64,000 nucleotides of DNA from Golubevia sp. BC0850 (Eukaryota; Basidiomycota; Exobasidiomycetes; Golubeviales; Golubeviaceae). Under the pieces are notes generated by a model. That model had not been told where the DNA came from. It saw nothing but the letters and a program-made list of their open reading frames with translations, and did no database searches. Made by a program: the position numbers and the translations under genes. The stretch spans positions 248,001 to 312,000 of the forward strand of contig JAAVVG010000019.1 in assembly GCA_012976225.1 (NCBI GenBank), given 5' to 3'. This document shows, in pieces, positions 47,327 to 59,035 of the stretch (position 1 is its first letter; each line of letters opens with the position of its first letter).

Positions 47327-49225
47327 TCAAGGACCCATGTCAACTCTCCCACTAGCTTCATCTACAGCAGCGATCCATTCTCCAAGACCAACCCAGAAAG
47401 CTTTCTGTTTCTCCGTTCCAGTCCAGACGGGTGCGATTGAAGTGTGGGATGTCTCGGAAAGATGATGAACTTGCCACTGATTTGGGATTGCAGTCATCTT
47501 AGAGAACTTCTTTGGAAGGTTGGAGGTTGTCTTTCGAGGAGATTTCGCAGGTTTCACCGAGGTCGGAAGAATAGAACTGATGAAAGAAGGAATGGGTAGA
47601 TGATCACCTATCGAGTCTGAAAGATTTTGGATGAGTGTACTTGAAGTTGCTTCACCCCATAGATCCTCGACCACCGGAAGTCCTGATGAGTGTTGACAGT
47701 GAAGCGGAGAGCAACATCCTGGATGATATTGACTAGCTAGAGGGACGACCCCATCGTTTGCGAACCAAGATTCTAGAAGTGAAGGCAACTTGAGAGTCGA
47801 GGTTTTCGAGTCAATGGCTTTCTCCATCCATTCCAGATCGGGAGTGTTGAGTCCAGAAGTTCCAAATCTGGATCGAAGCTGAGGAGGTGGCGATTGAGAT
47901 CTTGGAGGTGATAGAAATGATGGCGAATTAGTTGAAGAATGGTAGGCGGAGTCGGTTTCCCAAACTCTAGGTTTCTCTTTGAAGTCTTTCCTCTTCAAAG
48001 CTTCTGAGGCATGAGATAGGGCTTTGAGTTGTAAGTCTGAGTTGCTTGAAGATGAAGGTAAAAAGGATGGTGTTGGAGTTGATGTAGAATAATCATACGT
48101 TCCGATCAAATTTGCAGTGAAGGCTAGAGGACTCAGAAATAGATGAGATGGAGTTTTGATTAACGATGTTTCATGCCAGTTGGATTTCACTTCATCTTGA
48201 CTGGATTTTGAGGCTGGTACTGTCATGAAACTGGCGTAGCTTTTGTAAAACGTTTTAACCTGTCTTCTCTCCTCCGAAGTCGAACTCCTTCTCGATAGAT
48301 TAGCCCAGCCATTAACTTCTGCGTCTCTTTCCCTTTCCCATAGAGTACAATCCCACGGAGCGCAGTCATCCTTCTCAGCCCAATCACTTCTCCAAAGCTG
48401 CTTCATTAACTTCCCACTGCCTTTGATTAGATTGTAGATTCCACGGTTTGAGGATTGAGTTTCTTCCCGGCTTGCATCATCGTCCACCGATTCACTTTGA
48501 GCGAAGTGCCAAGCATCTGCGTAAACATCTAAAACATTTCTTAAAGGTTTGCTCATTCGTTCAGGAGCGAAACCATCTAGAAAGGCTATGACGTGTACCA
48601 CCTTCGCCAGCAGATTTCCTAGAGAGAGAAACCTGACTGAAGGATAAGGAAGTGCTCTCGAACCTAAGATGTAAACCAAAGGAGTTCCATGAAAAGGAGA
48701 AGAGACTGCAGTGATTGATAAGATAGATTCTTCAGGGAGAGCAGCTGCACTTGGAGACTGGAGGACATGATCGAAGAAACCTTCCCTCAGTAGTTGCTGC
48801 AACTTCATGATCGTGTTTCCACCTAAAGAATGAGCAAGAAAATGAGCAGGATTTTGAGGACCAAAATTCTTAAAGAGAGCTTGTGAATAAAATCTTCCCC
48901 ATCTAGAGTGCCCATGCTTCAGAGAATGCTCCTTTCCATAATCTATCCTACCGCCTTTTAATGCGTAAAACAGTTCACACGCTCTGTCATGAAGAGAGGA
49001 ACATGGGCCTAATGGCGCGAAAATGATTTTCCTTCTCCGGCTGGATTCCGGAGAGTTCGAAGATTGAGACTGATTTCTGAAAGACTGTTCACCTTGAGAG
49101 AAAAGATCTTGAAAGCTAGGACCCCAAATCCAATCTGAAGCTGGGGATAAAAAGCCTTGGACGATTATTAGAGGAGGTAATGAGTCGGAAGATTCTTGAA
49201 TTGGGATTGAGTGGGAGTCTTGCAT
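47327..49225 (-). CDS. Lipase-like alpha/beta-hydrolase of the L1/staphylococcal type
   Basis: Single open frame of 632 residues with no intron, unusual here. Pieces in order: PLIIVQGFLSPASDW (oxyanion region), FAPLGPCSSLHDRACELFY, KGGRIDYG, HGHSRWGRFY, and HFLAHSLGGNTIM (nucleophile Ser). A Ser/Pro-rich insert follows, then WFANDGVVPLASQYHP (catalytic Asp region) and SETSHTSIAPVW (catalytic His). This matches the large bacterial L1 lipases and their fungal homologues, which have the same LHDRACELFY and DGVVP landmarks. No signal peptide is obvious, so it may act inside the cell. It sits between the intact secreted lipase and its pseudogene but is not their paralogue. Confidence 0.85.
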   Translation of the reverse strand: MQDSHSIPIQESSDSLPPLIIVQGFLSPASDWIWGPSFQDLFSQGEQSFRNQSQSSNSPESSRRRKIIFAPLGPCSSLHDRACELFYALKGGRIDYGKEHSLKHGHSRWGRFYSQALFKNFGPQNPAHFLAHSLGGNTIMKLQQLLREGFFDHVLQSPSAAALPEESILSITAVSSPFHGTPLVYILGSRALPYPSVRFLSLGNLLAKVVHVIAFLDGFAPERMSKPLRNVLDVYADAWHFAQSESVDDDASREETQSSNRGIYNLIKGSGKLMKQLWRSDWAEKDDCAPWDCTLWERERDAEVNGWANLSRRSSTSEERRQVKTFYKSYASFMTVPASKSSQDEVKSNWHETSLIKTPSHLFLSPLAFTANLIGTYDYSTSTPTPSFLPSSSSNSDLQLKALSHASEALKRKDFKEKPRVWETDSAYHSSTNSPSFLSPPRSQSPPPQLRSRFGTSGLNTPDLEWMEKAIDSKTSTLKLPSLLESWFANDGVVPLASQYHPGCCSPLHCQHSSGLPVVEDLWGEATSSTLIQNLSDSIGDHLPIPSFISSILPTSVKPAKSPRKTTSNLPKKFSKMTAIPNQWQVHHLSETSHTSIAPVWTGTEKQKAFWVGLGEWIAAVDEASGRVDMGP

Positions 49226-49784
49226 CGTCGTTTATGTTTGAAGGTGTCTGATTAAAGGATCTTGGAGAGGAATCGAAAATTGATTAATGATGATCTGAAG
49301 AGAAAAAGATGAAAGAAGGATGGGACAAGAGGAAGTTGTCAGTTAGAAGGGTTGGGAATTAAAGAATCAGATGTTTCGAGACTCACTGAGCACTGAGCTG
49401 GTTTGAGCTGACAGAGTCGTAATTCTGGAAGCAGAATCGTTGGGAATGGGTATATAGAGTCCAAGACTCGATTTTCCAGCGAAACTAAGCGAAACTCTTC
49501 GAAAAGAGGTGGAATGGATTGATTCCGGTGAGGATGTTTGGGAGGGAAGAACAGTATTGAGAAGAATCGAAGATTCCCAAAAGCGTCCCGGCTTCTGCTC
49601 CGTCAGCTTGCTTCTCTCTACATCTGGTTAAGACGTTAAGATCTAAGATTCTATCTCTACACACTCTTTTTCACTTTTGCGTACTCTGCTTGCACCTCAA
49701 ATTATTTGAGCTTGCCAAATTGCCATATGCGAAGGGATTTTGAAACGCGATCGTTCTTCTGTCCGTCTGTCCACCCACGAAAAG
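49226..49784. other. Divergent intergenic region (lipase-like and SWC5 genes)
   Basis: About 560 bp between outward-facing starts. Nothing specific recognised beyond pyrimidine-rich stretches. Confidence 0.45.
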
Positions 49785-51416
49785 ATGTCAGCATCAACAC
49801 CCATAGAGAATCCAGTAGAGACTCCTCAAGAAACAATAGCAGATCAAGATGAAGAGTTCGGAGCAGGTGAGTCTACCAAGAGAGAGAGTGGAAAGGGATC
49901 AGAGGAGCACTCCATCCGACTCAACTCTGACCTTCATCTCTCTGGACTCTCGTACACCTTCAAGAGTCTCAAGATAAATTTGCCGAAAAAGGAAATGATT
50001 CAGCATCAGATTCGGAAAGTGAAAATGGAGAGGATGGAGAAGCAAGTGGACCTCAAGACGATGTTGAAGCTGAGGAACTTGAAGCTTTGAAAAGAGAAGC
50101 TGAAGAAGCTGGAGAAGGTTTGGAAGATGGAAGCGGAGATGGAACAAGAAGGAAAAGACAAAGAAGAGGTGAAAAAGACGATAGGCAAACAAAGAGGTGA
50201 GTCTAGTAAGAGGGAAGATGGTAGTAAGGCATTTGGATATGGTGGGTGGCTTTCAGGAAGAACTGTAGCTAGGACAGGTGGCAGGACATGACTGAAAGCC
50301 CTCAGTATCCAAAGAGTTCAAATACAAGATCAGATTCAACCGCTTTCAGAGAACCCTGAGGACATCTGAGAGAGGCAAGGTTCAAGAATTCTGACCCCCA
50401 CCACTCATCCTCCTCATTTTGCCACTCATCTTTCATCGCCATCTCTAAGTTTACCTGCACTTACTTCAACAGAATCAACCTCAGTGTCAGACAATCTTTG
50501 GGAATTGTTCCTATCAGGGGCGGACCCGGGCTCTTCGACTTCCGGCGCCTCGACCTCGAATCCTGCTGGTACGAATACTCTCCCAAGAAGCAGTTTAGGA
50601 GAAGCAAATGGTACAGCTGGATCTGACCTGTCCCAGGAAGAGAAGGGGTATGTGAGAGTGATTCAGACGTACAGATTCGCTGGAGATGACGTGAGGTGAG
50701 TTCTTGTCGTCTGTAAAGTGAATGTATGCTATGCCTTCCTTTCTCTATAATCTTTCGAGTCGAAGCAACTTCAAAATGAGACCTGTCAGAGAATCATTTG
50801 CTCTCCAAGGGCTGCGAAGAGGGCATTAAGCTGACGTAGAACAACCTCTCTTCGATTCCTTGACCCTCTCGCTCTCTCTGCTCTAAGAACCGACAAAATT
50901 TTACCAGTCTCACATTCCGACTCTCAAGCATTCATGAAGAAGCAGAAGAAACTAGGTCTACCGATAGAGATGTTCTCTTCACCCGATGGAGCTTCCTCTT
51001 CAACTGCCGAAACCAAACCATCACTTCCATCGGATAGATCGTCTCCAGCACTCGATACCTCTAATCTTACAGCCATTACCTCTACAGCGCCTCCCCTTCC
51101 AAAAGCAGGTCCAAGACGCAAGAAATCCTCTCTGGCTGCTTTAAGCGCAGCTGCAACTTCTTCAAAAGCTCCCAAGATGAATACGCTAGAGAAGAGTAAG
51201 ATGGACTGGGAAGGTTGGAAAGCCGGTTCGAGTTCAAAGCCAGGTGAAGGTGTTGGGTTGACTGAGCTCGAAAGAGAAGAAATGGAAGCCCAAACTAAAG
51301 GAGGTGGGAAAGGCTTGGGTGACGTCAAAGGTTATATGGAGAGAAGGAACTTCTTGGAAAGAGTTGGTGGGAGGTTAGAGGACAAGGTTGAGGAAAGTAA
51401 GGGGAGGAAAAGGTAG
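49785..51416 (+). CDS. SWC5: SWC5/BCNT-C domain chromatin-remodelling subunit
   Basis: Predicted exons 49785-49866, 49974-50168, 50473-50695 and 50888-51416 join in frame to 342 residues. The N-terminal half is strongly acidic (SDSESENGEDGE) with a basic RRKRQRR patch, followed by VSDNLWELFLSG, and further on TYRFAGDDV. The C-terminus is the BCNT-C domain: KMDWEGWKA, an acidic linker, then GYMERRNFLERVGGRL. This is the layout of yeast Swc5, the SWR1 subunit that helps place H2A.Z in nucleosomes, and of animal CFDP1. Nuclear location is expected. The second intron's donor could also be read 28 bp downstream, but only GTGAAA at 50169 keeps the conserved DNLWELF frame. Confidence 0.82.
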
Positions 51417-51839
51417 AGGGCAAGGGGGAAAGAACAGACACAAATGTATCATCAGCCATCAAACCGCAACTTTACCTCTTTAGCGCATGATGAGGTCTGT
51501 CTGTGACTATAGCACTGTCTCTTCTGATTTCCTGGATCAGAATCGAAGAAAAATGTTGCGGAAGTGGGAGGTGAACTCGCCTGTCCACCTATCGCAGCCT
51601 GTAGAAAGCCTCCCAATTTCTCAATCCCCCTCCCCTTCTCTCCTTTTTTTGCCTTCCTCTTGAAAAGTGAGTGCCCATTTTGGTTACAGTGTTTTCCGTT
51701 CTGTTCAGAGCATGTTTGCTCCACATTGTGATTGGACCCCTTCAAATCTTCAATAATGCGTGTCTCCACATCTCACGCGACATCAAAACATCAAAAAAAA
51801 AAAATCTGTCTTCCCAACACTACTCATTCGGAATCAAAA
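51417..51839. other. Intergenic, alcohol dehydrogenase promoter
   Basis: About 420 bp. An A-run at about 51792-51804 lies 40-50 bp before the ATG. No firm motif otherwise. Confidence 0.45.
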
Positions 51840-53692
51840 ATGACTAAATCAATCCCAAAGACCATGAAAGCTGCAAGAATCACTGACTTCAACAAGCCAA
51901 TGGCCTGTGAAGAAATGGCAGTCCCCTCCGACTTGAAAGATTACGAGATCTTGATTCAGTGAGTAGGAACACGAGATCTCTTTTTTCTTTGATATCCTCA
52001 CCAAAGAACAGATGAGAGACATCTTTCGATCACTTCTCATTTTGGATTCATTTGTGTCGAACTATCGAAGATGGCATTAGAAACTTCCACAGAGAGAAGC
52101 TAGAGAGGTCTGACTTCGTTCTCCTTTGCTTTTTAAACCTTCTTTTCTTTTTATTCACACTCCTGTCATTGTTATCTGATCAGAATCAAGGCTGCTGGAA
52201 TGGTGAGTGTCTTCATATGAAGATTTTTCGGGTGAACATTTTCTGGACCCTCTTCTCTACGCACCCTTCCACACTCTCCTGACATCATTAATCAACTCTG
52301 AAATCATAGTGTCACACAGATTTACAAGTGGTCGAAGGAGTGTACGAAGAACAAGGAGCTCATCCTGGAATGGTTGGATCTCATGAGCCAGCTGGCGTCG
52401 TAGTGAAATTGGGACCTCAAGCTGAGAAGGATGGCAAAGTCAAGATTGGAGACCGCGTTGGCTCTATCAACACCTTTGGCTTCTGTGGAGACTGTGCTAG
52501 TTGCCGCAAACAAGGAGAACAAGTCTGGTGAGTCCCTCCGAAGGAGATTTGGTTCTATGGCCTGGGCGCCAGTCCCTCGTTCTGCGACGTCTCTGATATC
52601 TCGCTCGTAATCTTTTCCATCTCAGTGACAACGTCAAGGGACTTCTAGGACTTACCATCGACGGAGGGTTCTCCGAATACATGAAAGCTGATAGCAGAGT
52701 CGTCGGAAAGATCCCTGACTCTATCAGTTTCGAAGCTGCAGCCCCTTTGTTCTGCGCCGGAGCTACAATTTATGGTGCATTGAAAGCAGCCGTTACCCAG
52801 CCAGATCAATGGATTGCAATCGTTGGAATGGGAGGTCTTGGTCACTTAGGAATCCAATATGCCAAAGCTAAGGAATTCGGTCTCAAGGTCATCGCTATGG
52901 ACAATAGACAAGAAGGTTTGGATCTCATCAAAACTCTCCCCAAGCACCTTCAACCAGACGAGACTTTCTTGATCAATTCAGAGGATTCTAAGAACAAGGC
53001 TGTCGAGAAGATCAACGGAATGTGCTACGAATCCAATCCAGGAGTCGATAGAATCGTTATTGCTACCGAGGATAGATCTTTGATCAAGGTGAGTGAGGTG
53101 GCCACAGTCTGGTTTGTCGGGCGTCATTTCAGGGTAGCTTCTAATTTGTGTGTCAAACCGAACGAGTGTCGTCAGAGACGATGGATCCGAAGGATCCCGC
53201 GAGGTAGCTTCCTGACCGAAAGCAATGGCGACAGCTATCGTCTACTTCGCTACTTCCGAAGGCTCACCCTTTGAACTCCCCTTCCTCCTCTTCCCCAGTT
53301 CGGGCAACAGTTCCTGCGTAAAGGAGGTATCTTAGTTGACGTAGGACTACCAGCAGACGGACCATTCGAGCTAGATGCCTTCGCTATGAATTTCAAAGAA
53401 CAGACCATCAAGGGCCGTCTGATCTGTACTCCAGCTCAAAGTCAAGAGATGATCAACCTACATGCCGATAATGGATGTGTCACTCATATCGAGAAGGTGA
53501 GTTACCTGGATACGCCACTTGTTTCTTTTCAGAAAGAGCTTTCTGATTCATGAGACTGACTTCAATTTCTCTCATCGGCTCAATCTCCTTCGATTTACCC
53601 TCACTCAGACTTATCCAGTCGAAAAAATCGATGACTTGATTGATCATTATAAGAACTCCGAACTCATGGGTCGTCTGGTAATGACCTTCTAA
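51840..53692 (+). CDS. ADH1: Zinc-dependent alcohol dehydrogenase (ADH1-type MDR)
   Basis: Exons 51840-51958, 52184-52202 (19 nt), 52310-52527, 52626-53088, 53299-53496 and 53609-53692 join in frame to 366 residues. Catalytic zinc ligands are Cys47 (CHTD), His71 (GSHEPAG) and the Cys in APLFCAG. The structural zinc is held by Cys105, 108, 111 and 119 (CGDCASC, then QVC). The NAD-binding motif is VGMGGLGHLG. It interconverts primary alcohols and aldehydes with NAD(H), probably in the cytosol. No targeting peptide is evident. The gene lies next to the lipase pseudogene without functional link. The start is the ATG just ahead of TKSIPKTMKAA, the usual N-terminal pattern. Confidence 0.92.
52184..52202 (+). 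other. 19-nt coding exon of the alcohol dehydrogenase
   Basis: GATCAG, then AATCAAGGCTGCTGGAATG, then GTGAGT. It encodes the IKAAGM strand directly before the catalytic CHTD. Confidence 0.8.
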
Positions 53693-54053
53693 GCAAGTTC
53701 TCGTCCAGACTCGGAAAAAAAAGGTTCCGTTTCCATTCCCAATCCTGTAGTTCTAGACATACACGCATCAGAAAGTCCGAAGTTTTATTCCTAAGCTTCG
53801 TACCACTGGTCTATTACGAGATGTCGAGAAACTCACAAAACTTTGATCGTCCTTCTCTCAGCTGTGCTCAGGACAATGGACAGCCATTTTGCACTTGGAA
53901 GGAAGAAGCGTCGAGGAGTGGGCTGGACAGTCAAATGATCAAAACAAGCAAATCTTTCAGAAAGACCTGGCACTGAACATCAGACCGGGTAAGTAGATTA
54001 CAGAAAAGGCGGAGAAGTTACAATTGAAAAGAGGGCTTCAGAGAATGTTCCAA
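53693..54053. other. Convergent intergenic region
   Basis: About 360 bp between the dehydrogenase (+) and the lipase pseudogene (-). Nothing recognised. Confidence 0.5.
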
Positions 54054-55891
54054 TTACATCCCATTGGCGATGATAAAGCTCATGATCTCTTCCCAGGCGA
54101 TAGAAGTAGTGTAGTGAGGAGAGATAGCATGACAGGTGGTTGCTGTAGAGTCGTGAAGAGATGGGGTGAAAAGAGAGTCAGGCACTAGCTCTTGACACTG
54201 CACAACGAACTTCCCTCTCTCAAGAAAATCTTTCGGTCGTACTAACGGACAATGTAGCTACTGAAGTTAGGAGCCATTGGATACAGGGACTTGACCCCAT
54301 CGGGAATTGGCTTTCCGTCGACAAGAATCGAGCAGTTGGAGTTGCAGAATGGGAAATCTTCGTTGCCGTTGACGACCTGGACGGGACCTGTGAAGTTGGA
54401 AATGGCAGCAGCTTGATCGATGGTGAAGAAGGCTCCTAAAGTGACCGCTTGGCGAGGGCTGTAAATTAGATCCAAGGACTCAGGGGAGAAAGTGTTCTCC
54501 AGTGGACAGAAAAACTGAGAAATGTAGCCAGCGAGGGTTTGTCAGCCATGAAGATGGTTTGAGTCCAAGTCCAAGGTTGGTAGTATCTTTAGCAACAGTC
54601 TAATCTCCAGCTTGAGCGACAGCAATCAATCCATCGGCATTGGTGGTGGATCCTGCAGAAGGCAAAAAGTGGGTCAATCGTCGCCATCATCGCCTCGTCT
54701 CTTTGCCCGCTGCTCTCGGCACTGACCAGTCAAGACGACTCCGTCGAGAAGCTCAGGAGTCAAGTGAGAAACAGCTTGAGTTTGAGCGCTACCATATGAG
54801 TGTCTGCGAGGAGAAGGAAGGTTGAGGAAAAGGAAAGAAAAAAGAAAGTGGACCAAAATCAGCTTTCACTTTCTAGTCTTCCAGGCTTCTCTTTTGTTTT
54901 CAGTAGTAAACGTGAACATTCCCTCACACACTTGATCAACTCACCCAATTCCAGTAATCTTCTTGAAAGACTTGCCACCGATGTTCTTGGTGTTACGCAA
55001 TTGCTTGAGGATGTCTTGGTAAATTCCTACCTCGGTGAAGACCTGAGCCTCCTTGAATCCAGAGTTTGGAGTGGAAGATCCTCCTGTTCCAAGTCTGTCG
55101 TAAGCGAAAGAGGAGTATCCGTGAGAAGCAGCATGCTTCTGGAATGAGTATTCATCGCTATAGAGAGGGAGAAGCAAATAAAGGGTGAGGGGTGAGGGGG
55201 ATCAGCATCTCAACTCTCCTTCTTATCCCTCAAGCTCGATGCAGGTTCAATCTCCGTTCACTCACCTCAAAACCAGGTCCTAATAGGAAGATGAAAAGGC
55301 GATTCCGTGCACGGCTTGAAACAAAGGAAACAGAAAGTCAATAACGTGGGATCCGAGAGATGAAAAGGGGGCGGACTCCCCCTCCTCTCTTCCGGCGTTG
55401 TCTCTCCCCTCTCGGTTCTCTACTCACCAACGATCAAAGAAGAGTCTGGTTGAGCTCCTTTGTTTGGTTCACAGGGTTGGCCAGTGATTCTGTAGGTCTT
55501 GTCGTTGGTAAACTTGGTGCCGTCGATGTGTTCAGCAGCATAGAACTCCGGAAATTGAAGAATTGAAGGATTTGTTGACTGCATATGTTTGATCGGAGTA
55601 ATGATCGTCTACCTTTTGGATATGAGGTGAGAAAAGAGACGAAGAGGTCAGCAAAATGCCTTTGACTTCTGACGCCACCCTACCGAACTCACCCACGTTC
55701 TGAGAGACAGCATGTGCTTGAAGAGTCACCCTTTGGCACTTAGCATTTTCTAGACCATAAGGATCTGCGGCTTTGGATACCATAGAAGAAGCATCGTCAT
55801 GTTGAAACCCCTTTTCGGCCCCTGAGACTAACGAAAGGATGGAGACGACTGCGAAAGATATGAGCGGGAGGCGGGACAACAGAAAAATCAT
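54054..55891 (-). pseudogene. Decayed paralogue of the secreted lipase
   Basis: Follows the intact gene at 44561-46504 exon by exon: signal-peptide-like start (MIFLLSRLPLISFAVVSIL), AHAVSQNVG, AVHGI, DEYSFQKHA, GHSYG, NGNEDFPFCNSNC and IIAN. It is broken in several places. There is a frame shift after DQTY in exon 2 (about 55585), and a stop replaces the Trp codon after the AVHGI strand (about 55273). Another stop replaces the Tyr of AGAYT (54600-54602), with a further shift about 80 bases downstream. The last donor reads GTTAGT in place of GTGAGT-type context right after VR, and the TGHGI box has become TCHAI. In contrast, 54695-55165 is undamaged and identical to the intact gene. A start, TATA-like box and stop remain. 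It probably makes no lipase. Confidence 0.85.
54695..55165. repeat. 471-bp tract identical to 45328-45798 (gene-conversion tract, copy 2)
   Basis: Same orientation and the same 471-bp length as copy 1. It carries the GHSYG-encoding exon start, a whole intron and the DEYSFQ exon without a single change, inside an otherwise decayed gene. Confidence 0.85.
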
Positions 55892-56693
55892 GGAGGATTA
55901 TGAAGAAGGAAGATGAGATTTGGGACATATCGGGTGTGGGTTTGAGGGAAAGGAAAAAGACTCAATCAATCCTTGAATTGTACAGGCTTTATAGTCTACC
56001 CGGAGGAATGAAACTTCATTAGTCCATTCCCTTTGCGCGGCGAATCCGATCAAGAAAGTACATACTAATTGAAAAGTTTAAGTGACAGAAGCTGCCGACG
56101 GAATTATAGATCGATCGACATCTTTGCAGGACGGCTCTCCTCCTTTTTGACCCCTCTTCATACAATAGATACTTTTCCACCCCTCAATAGCTAGTGTCTC
56201 CGAAGCTCTAAATGACTCAAATTAAGTGCGGATCCTGCCTCCAAATCATCTTCCCATCAATGAAGAACTCAGTCGAAGAGGTTCCACCTCCAGCTGCTGA
56301 AATTGGAGAAATTTTTATGTCATGAAAACTTGTTTGAGTAGCAAAGGGATTGGGGATTCTTAAAAGTACAAAACAGCGTCCAGGTCTTATAATTTGGACC
56401 TTTGACGACAAGAGAAAGAAAACAACAAGAAAGCAATAGAAACGTCAAGAAAACAGGTTACAAAGGAGGAAGCTAGCAGCAAGGTCGATAATCTAACATA
56501 AGGGAAAGAGGAAAATCTACAGGTAAGGTCGAGGAGGTAGAACACTTTCAGTTCTGTCGCCTTTCTTGAGAAGGTTTTTGTCATTAACATAAAGGAAGGA
56601 CGGTCGTTATAAAATACTGATACTGATAGACCAGATCCTAAGAGGCTTTCGCTGCACTTGTTTCGAAAGCGAATAACCCGGAAGGTTTGTTCC
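55892..56693. other. Intergenic between pseudogene and secreted-protein gene
   Basis: About 800 bp. It holds the pseudogene's old promoter (CTATAAAGCC near 55986-55996) and the 3' flank of the next gene. A minus-strand open frame at 56217-56411 shows no family resemblance. Confidence 0.45.
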
Positions 56694-58618
56694 TCAAAAT
56701 AGTTTCTGAAGTCGATTTTTCAACCTCTGTTGTAACCTAAAGACTATTGAAGACATTGAAGACCATTCTAGATAGGAAGATGTATCTTGTTCTTGAGATT
56801 CTGAATAGAATATTTGATCTTGAGGTTCTAGAGTTTGGATTTGAGATTGATGAGCATGTGGATAAGGAAGAGGAGTTAAAGAACCGTCGAGGATGCCTGA
56901 TGATTATACAGTGGGAGTAAAAGAGAGAGGATCAATTAGCTTCCAACGACTCCAACACCATTTGATAAGAAAAACTCACGATCAACAGTCAGAACTGCAG
57001 TTCTTCCATCTTGACTTATGTTATGATTAATACCTGTCAACGTCGAAGTTTTTTAAATCAGTAAAAGTCGTTCCTTCCTCTTGCACTTTCTCCTCTTCTT
57101 CTTTCCAAAAACTCACCATGTCTACCAACTTCCAACAAACCATCTATCCATTCTACCTGAGCTCTCCATTGCCAACTTTTCCAAATCCCACCTTTCAAAG
57201 CAGCTTGAACCAACAAATCTCTACCAACGTTATATCCATCATGATCAATCGTATGATGCCTTCTCAAGTTTTTCTCTTTAGAAACTGCAAGGAACCAAGC
57301 TCCTGTGTTTGCTAGAGTTCCATTTTGTTTCCAGACTGGTAAGGACAAGAGAAGACAGAAAAAGGGGGGTGTCAGCTTTAGGGATCTCTCGAGGGTAGGT
57401 TGGGGATATGAATGAAGTTTGAAGGTTGATGAAAAGCTTAGATCGAGAGGAAGGAAGATTGATCAAGGAATAAAAAGGAAGATTGATCAAAGGATAAAAA
57501 GAATGGGAGGGAAGGGAAAAAGGCAGAGAAAAGAGGAAGAAGACTAACCTCTAAAATGATTCCCTCCATATAAACTTTCCCAACAAGCTCCAACCCATCT
57601 ACCAGGACTTCCAGGCCATTGAGTTTCTCTATATTCAAAGTTTTCAGGTGTCCAACCTGTTCCATCCCCTAGGTTTGCACGTTGAAGACCTCCTAGATGA
57701 AGATCTAAACATTCAAATGAGAATCCGATGGTACTGAAGGACATTTCAAAATGAAGGAATGAGGATGGGAGAATAGAGGGAGAATTGGATTGAAGAGAAA
57801 ATTGAGCAAGAAATGAAAGGGATTTGAAGGAGTTGAGACTTTGTTATAAGGAGGATGAGATGCTTTGACTAACCGAACATAATCTCTAAGTCCTGCGTCA
57901 CTTAAAATCGTTGGATCTGATTTTCCCGAAATGATGACGTTGATTGGTTCCCTTAGACCGTTTCCTACGAGCTGTTTGAAAGAGGTCATTAAGGTGTTAG
58001 AGAAGATGGAGAGAAGTTGGGAGGAGATTAGAGAGATGTGCCGAGAGGTTGGGGGATGTGGGAAGACCAATCGAAGAGGTCCCACTTTCGAGAGTCATAG
58101 GAGATGATTTCTACTTGCGATTAGACCAAAGGTCTGAATTACAGAACCTTTTGAGCCTCTCTTCTGAGGAGTAGGAGGTCTAAGTTACCTACTCTGTGCT
58201 ACCGTTTTGTCCGTCTTCTGACATAGCTTCTCTCTCTCTCTCTCTCTCAACCTTTAGAGCTCTATGTTCATCTACTGAAACTGTATCATCATCGAACTGC
58301 TTTTCCACTCTTGGCTTGTTTCCTACTCTTCCTGTAGTTCGCTTATCTGTATGGGGTGTCTGAACTCATACTCACATCAAGCATGCTACCACCATTTTCT
58401 CTTGGATCTACCCAACCTTTTGAATCGTCGCCAGTTCCATCGCCATCATCTAAATCGGTTAATCTAAAGATCTCATCTGCATCGTAACGATCTGGGAATT
58501 GAGAGGATGGAGAGGATGAAGATGAAGATGGAGCTGACAGGACGCTGGTGATTGAGATGGAGAGGGAGATGGAGATGGAGGCTAAAATTGGAAGTGAAGT
58601 GGTTGATGGGAATCTCAT
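56694..58618 (-). CDS. Secreted fungal protein of unknown function
   Basis: At least six exons join in frame, from exon 1 (58618-58376) to a last exon ending at the TGA 56694. The signal peptide is followed by a Ser-run and an Asp-rich linker (DLDDGDGTGDD). The body has a distinctive order: ISGKSDPTILSD, then GFSFECLDLHLGG, then ANLGDGTGW and YRETQW. ACWESLYGGNHFRVW, ANTGAWFLAVSKE and HHTIDHDGYNVGRDLLV follow. I recognise this pattern as a conserved fungal extracellular family without a known activity. The HDGYN-x-GRD box and paired Cys suggest a folded domain rather than a structural mannoprotein. The C-terminus (a Gln-rich QSQIQTLEPQDQ stretch and LQQRLKNRLQKLF) is less conserved-looking. 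Confidence 0.72.
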
Positions 58619-59035
58619 CGCTTCAAGTGGAGTGGATAAGTGAGAAAGTTTTAGTTGAGAAGAAGGTGAAGTGCTGGTAGGGCTTGCACTTGAATTGAAT
58701 TGAATTGAATTGTGTGGTTAAGAAGTTGATGATAATGTCTAACTAATGACTAATGAATTCTGAATCTTGACTAGTGAATCTGAGCATCTGAGTTCTATTT
58801 GTATCTCTGCTCTTGTCTGGTCCTCCCTCTCCTCTTCTTCTGTTCTATCTTCCTATCGGCTCTGCCTTCCGTTCCGTTCCATTCCATTCCACTTGACTTG
58901 CTTCCATCTTTCTCTCTTTAATTCATTCAACTCAGCTCTCATCTCATCTCATCCCAACCTTAAAACGCTCCATTCTTTCCCCTTCCTTCCCCTTCCCTCT
59001 CTCTCCTCCTCTCTCCTCCTCTCATCTCCCTCAAA
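58619..59035. promoter_or_regulatory. Divergent promoter region (secreted protein and MAPKK)
   Basis: About 420 bp between outward-facing starts. It has short repeats (TTGAATTGAATTGAATTG near 58691-58710, TCCATTCCATTCC near 58878) and a long pyrimidine tract just before the MAPKK ATG, typical of fungal core promoters. Confidence 0.5.
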
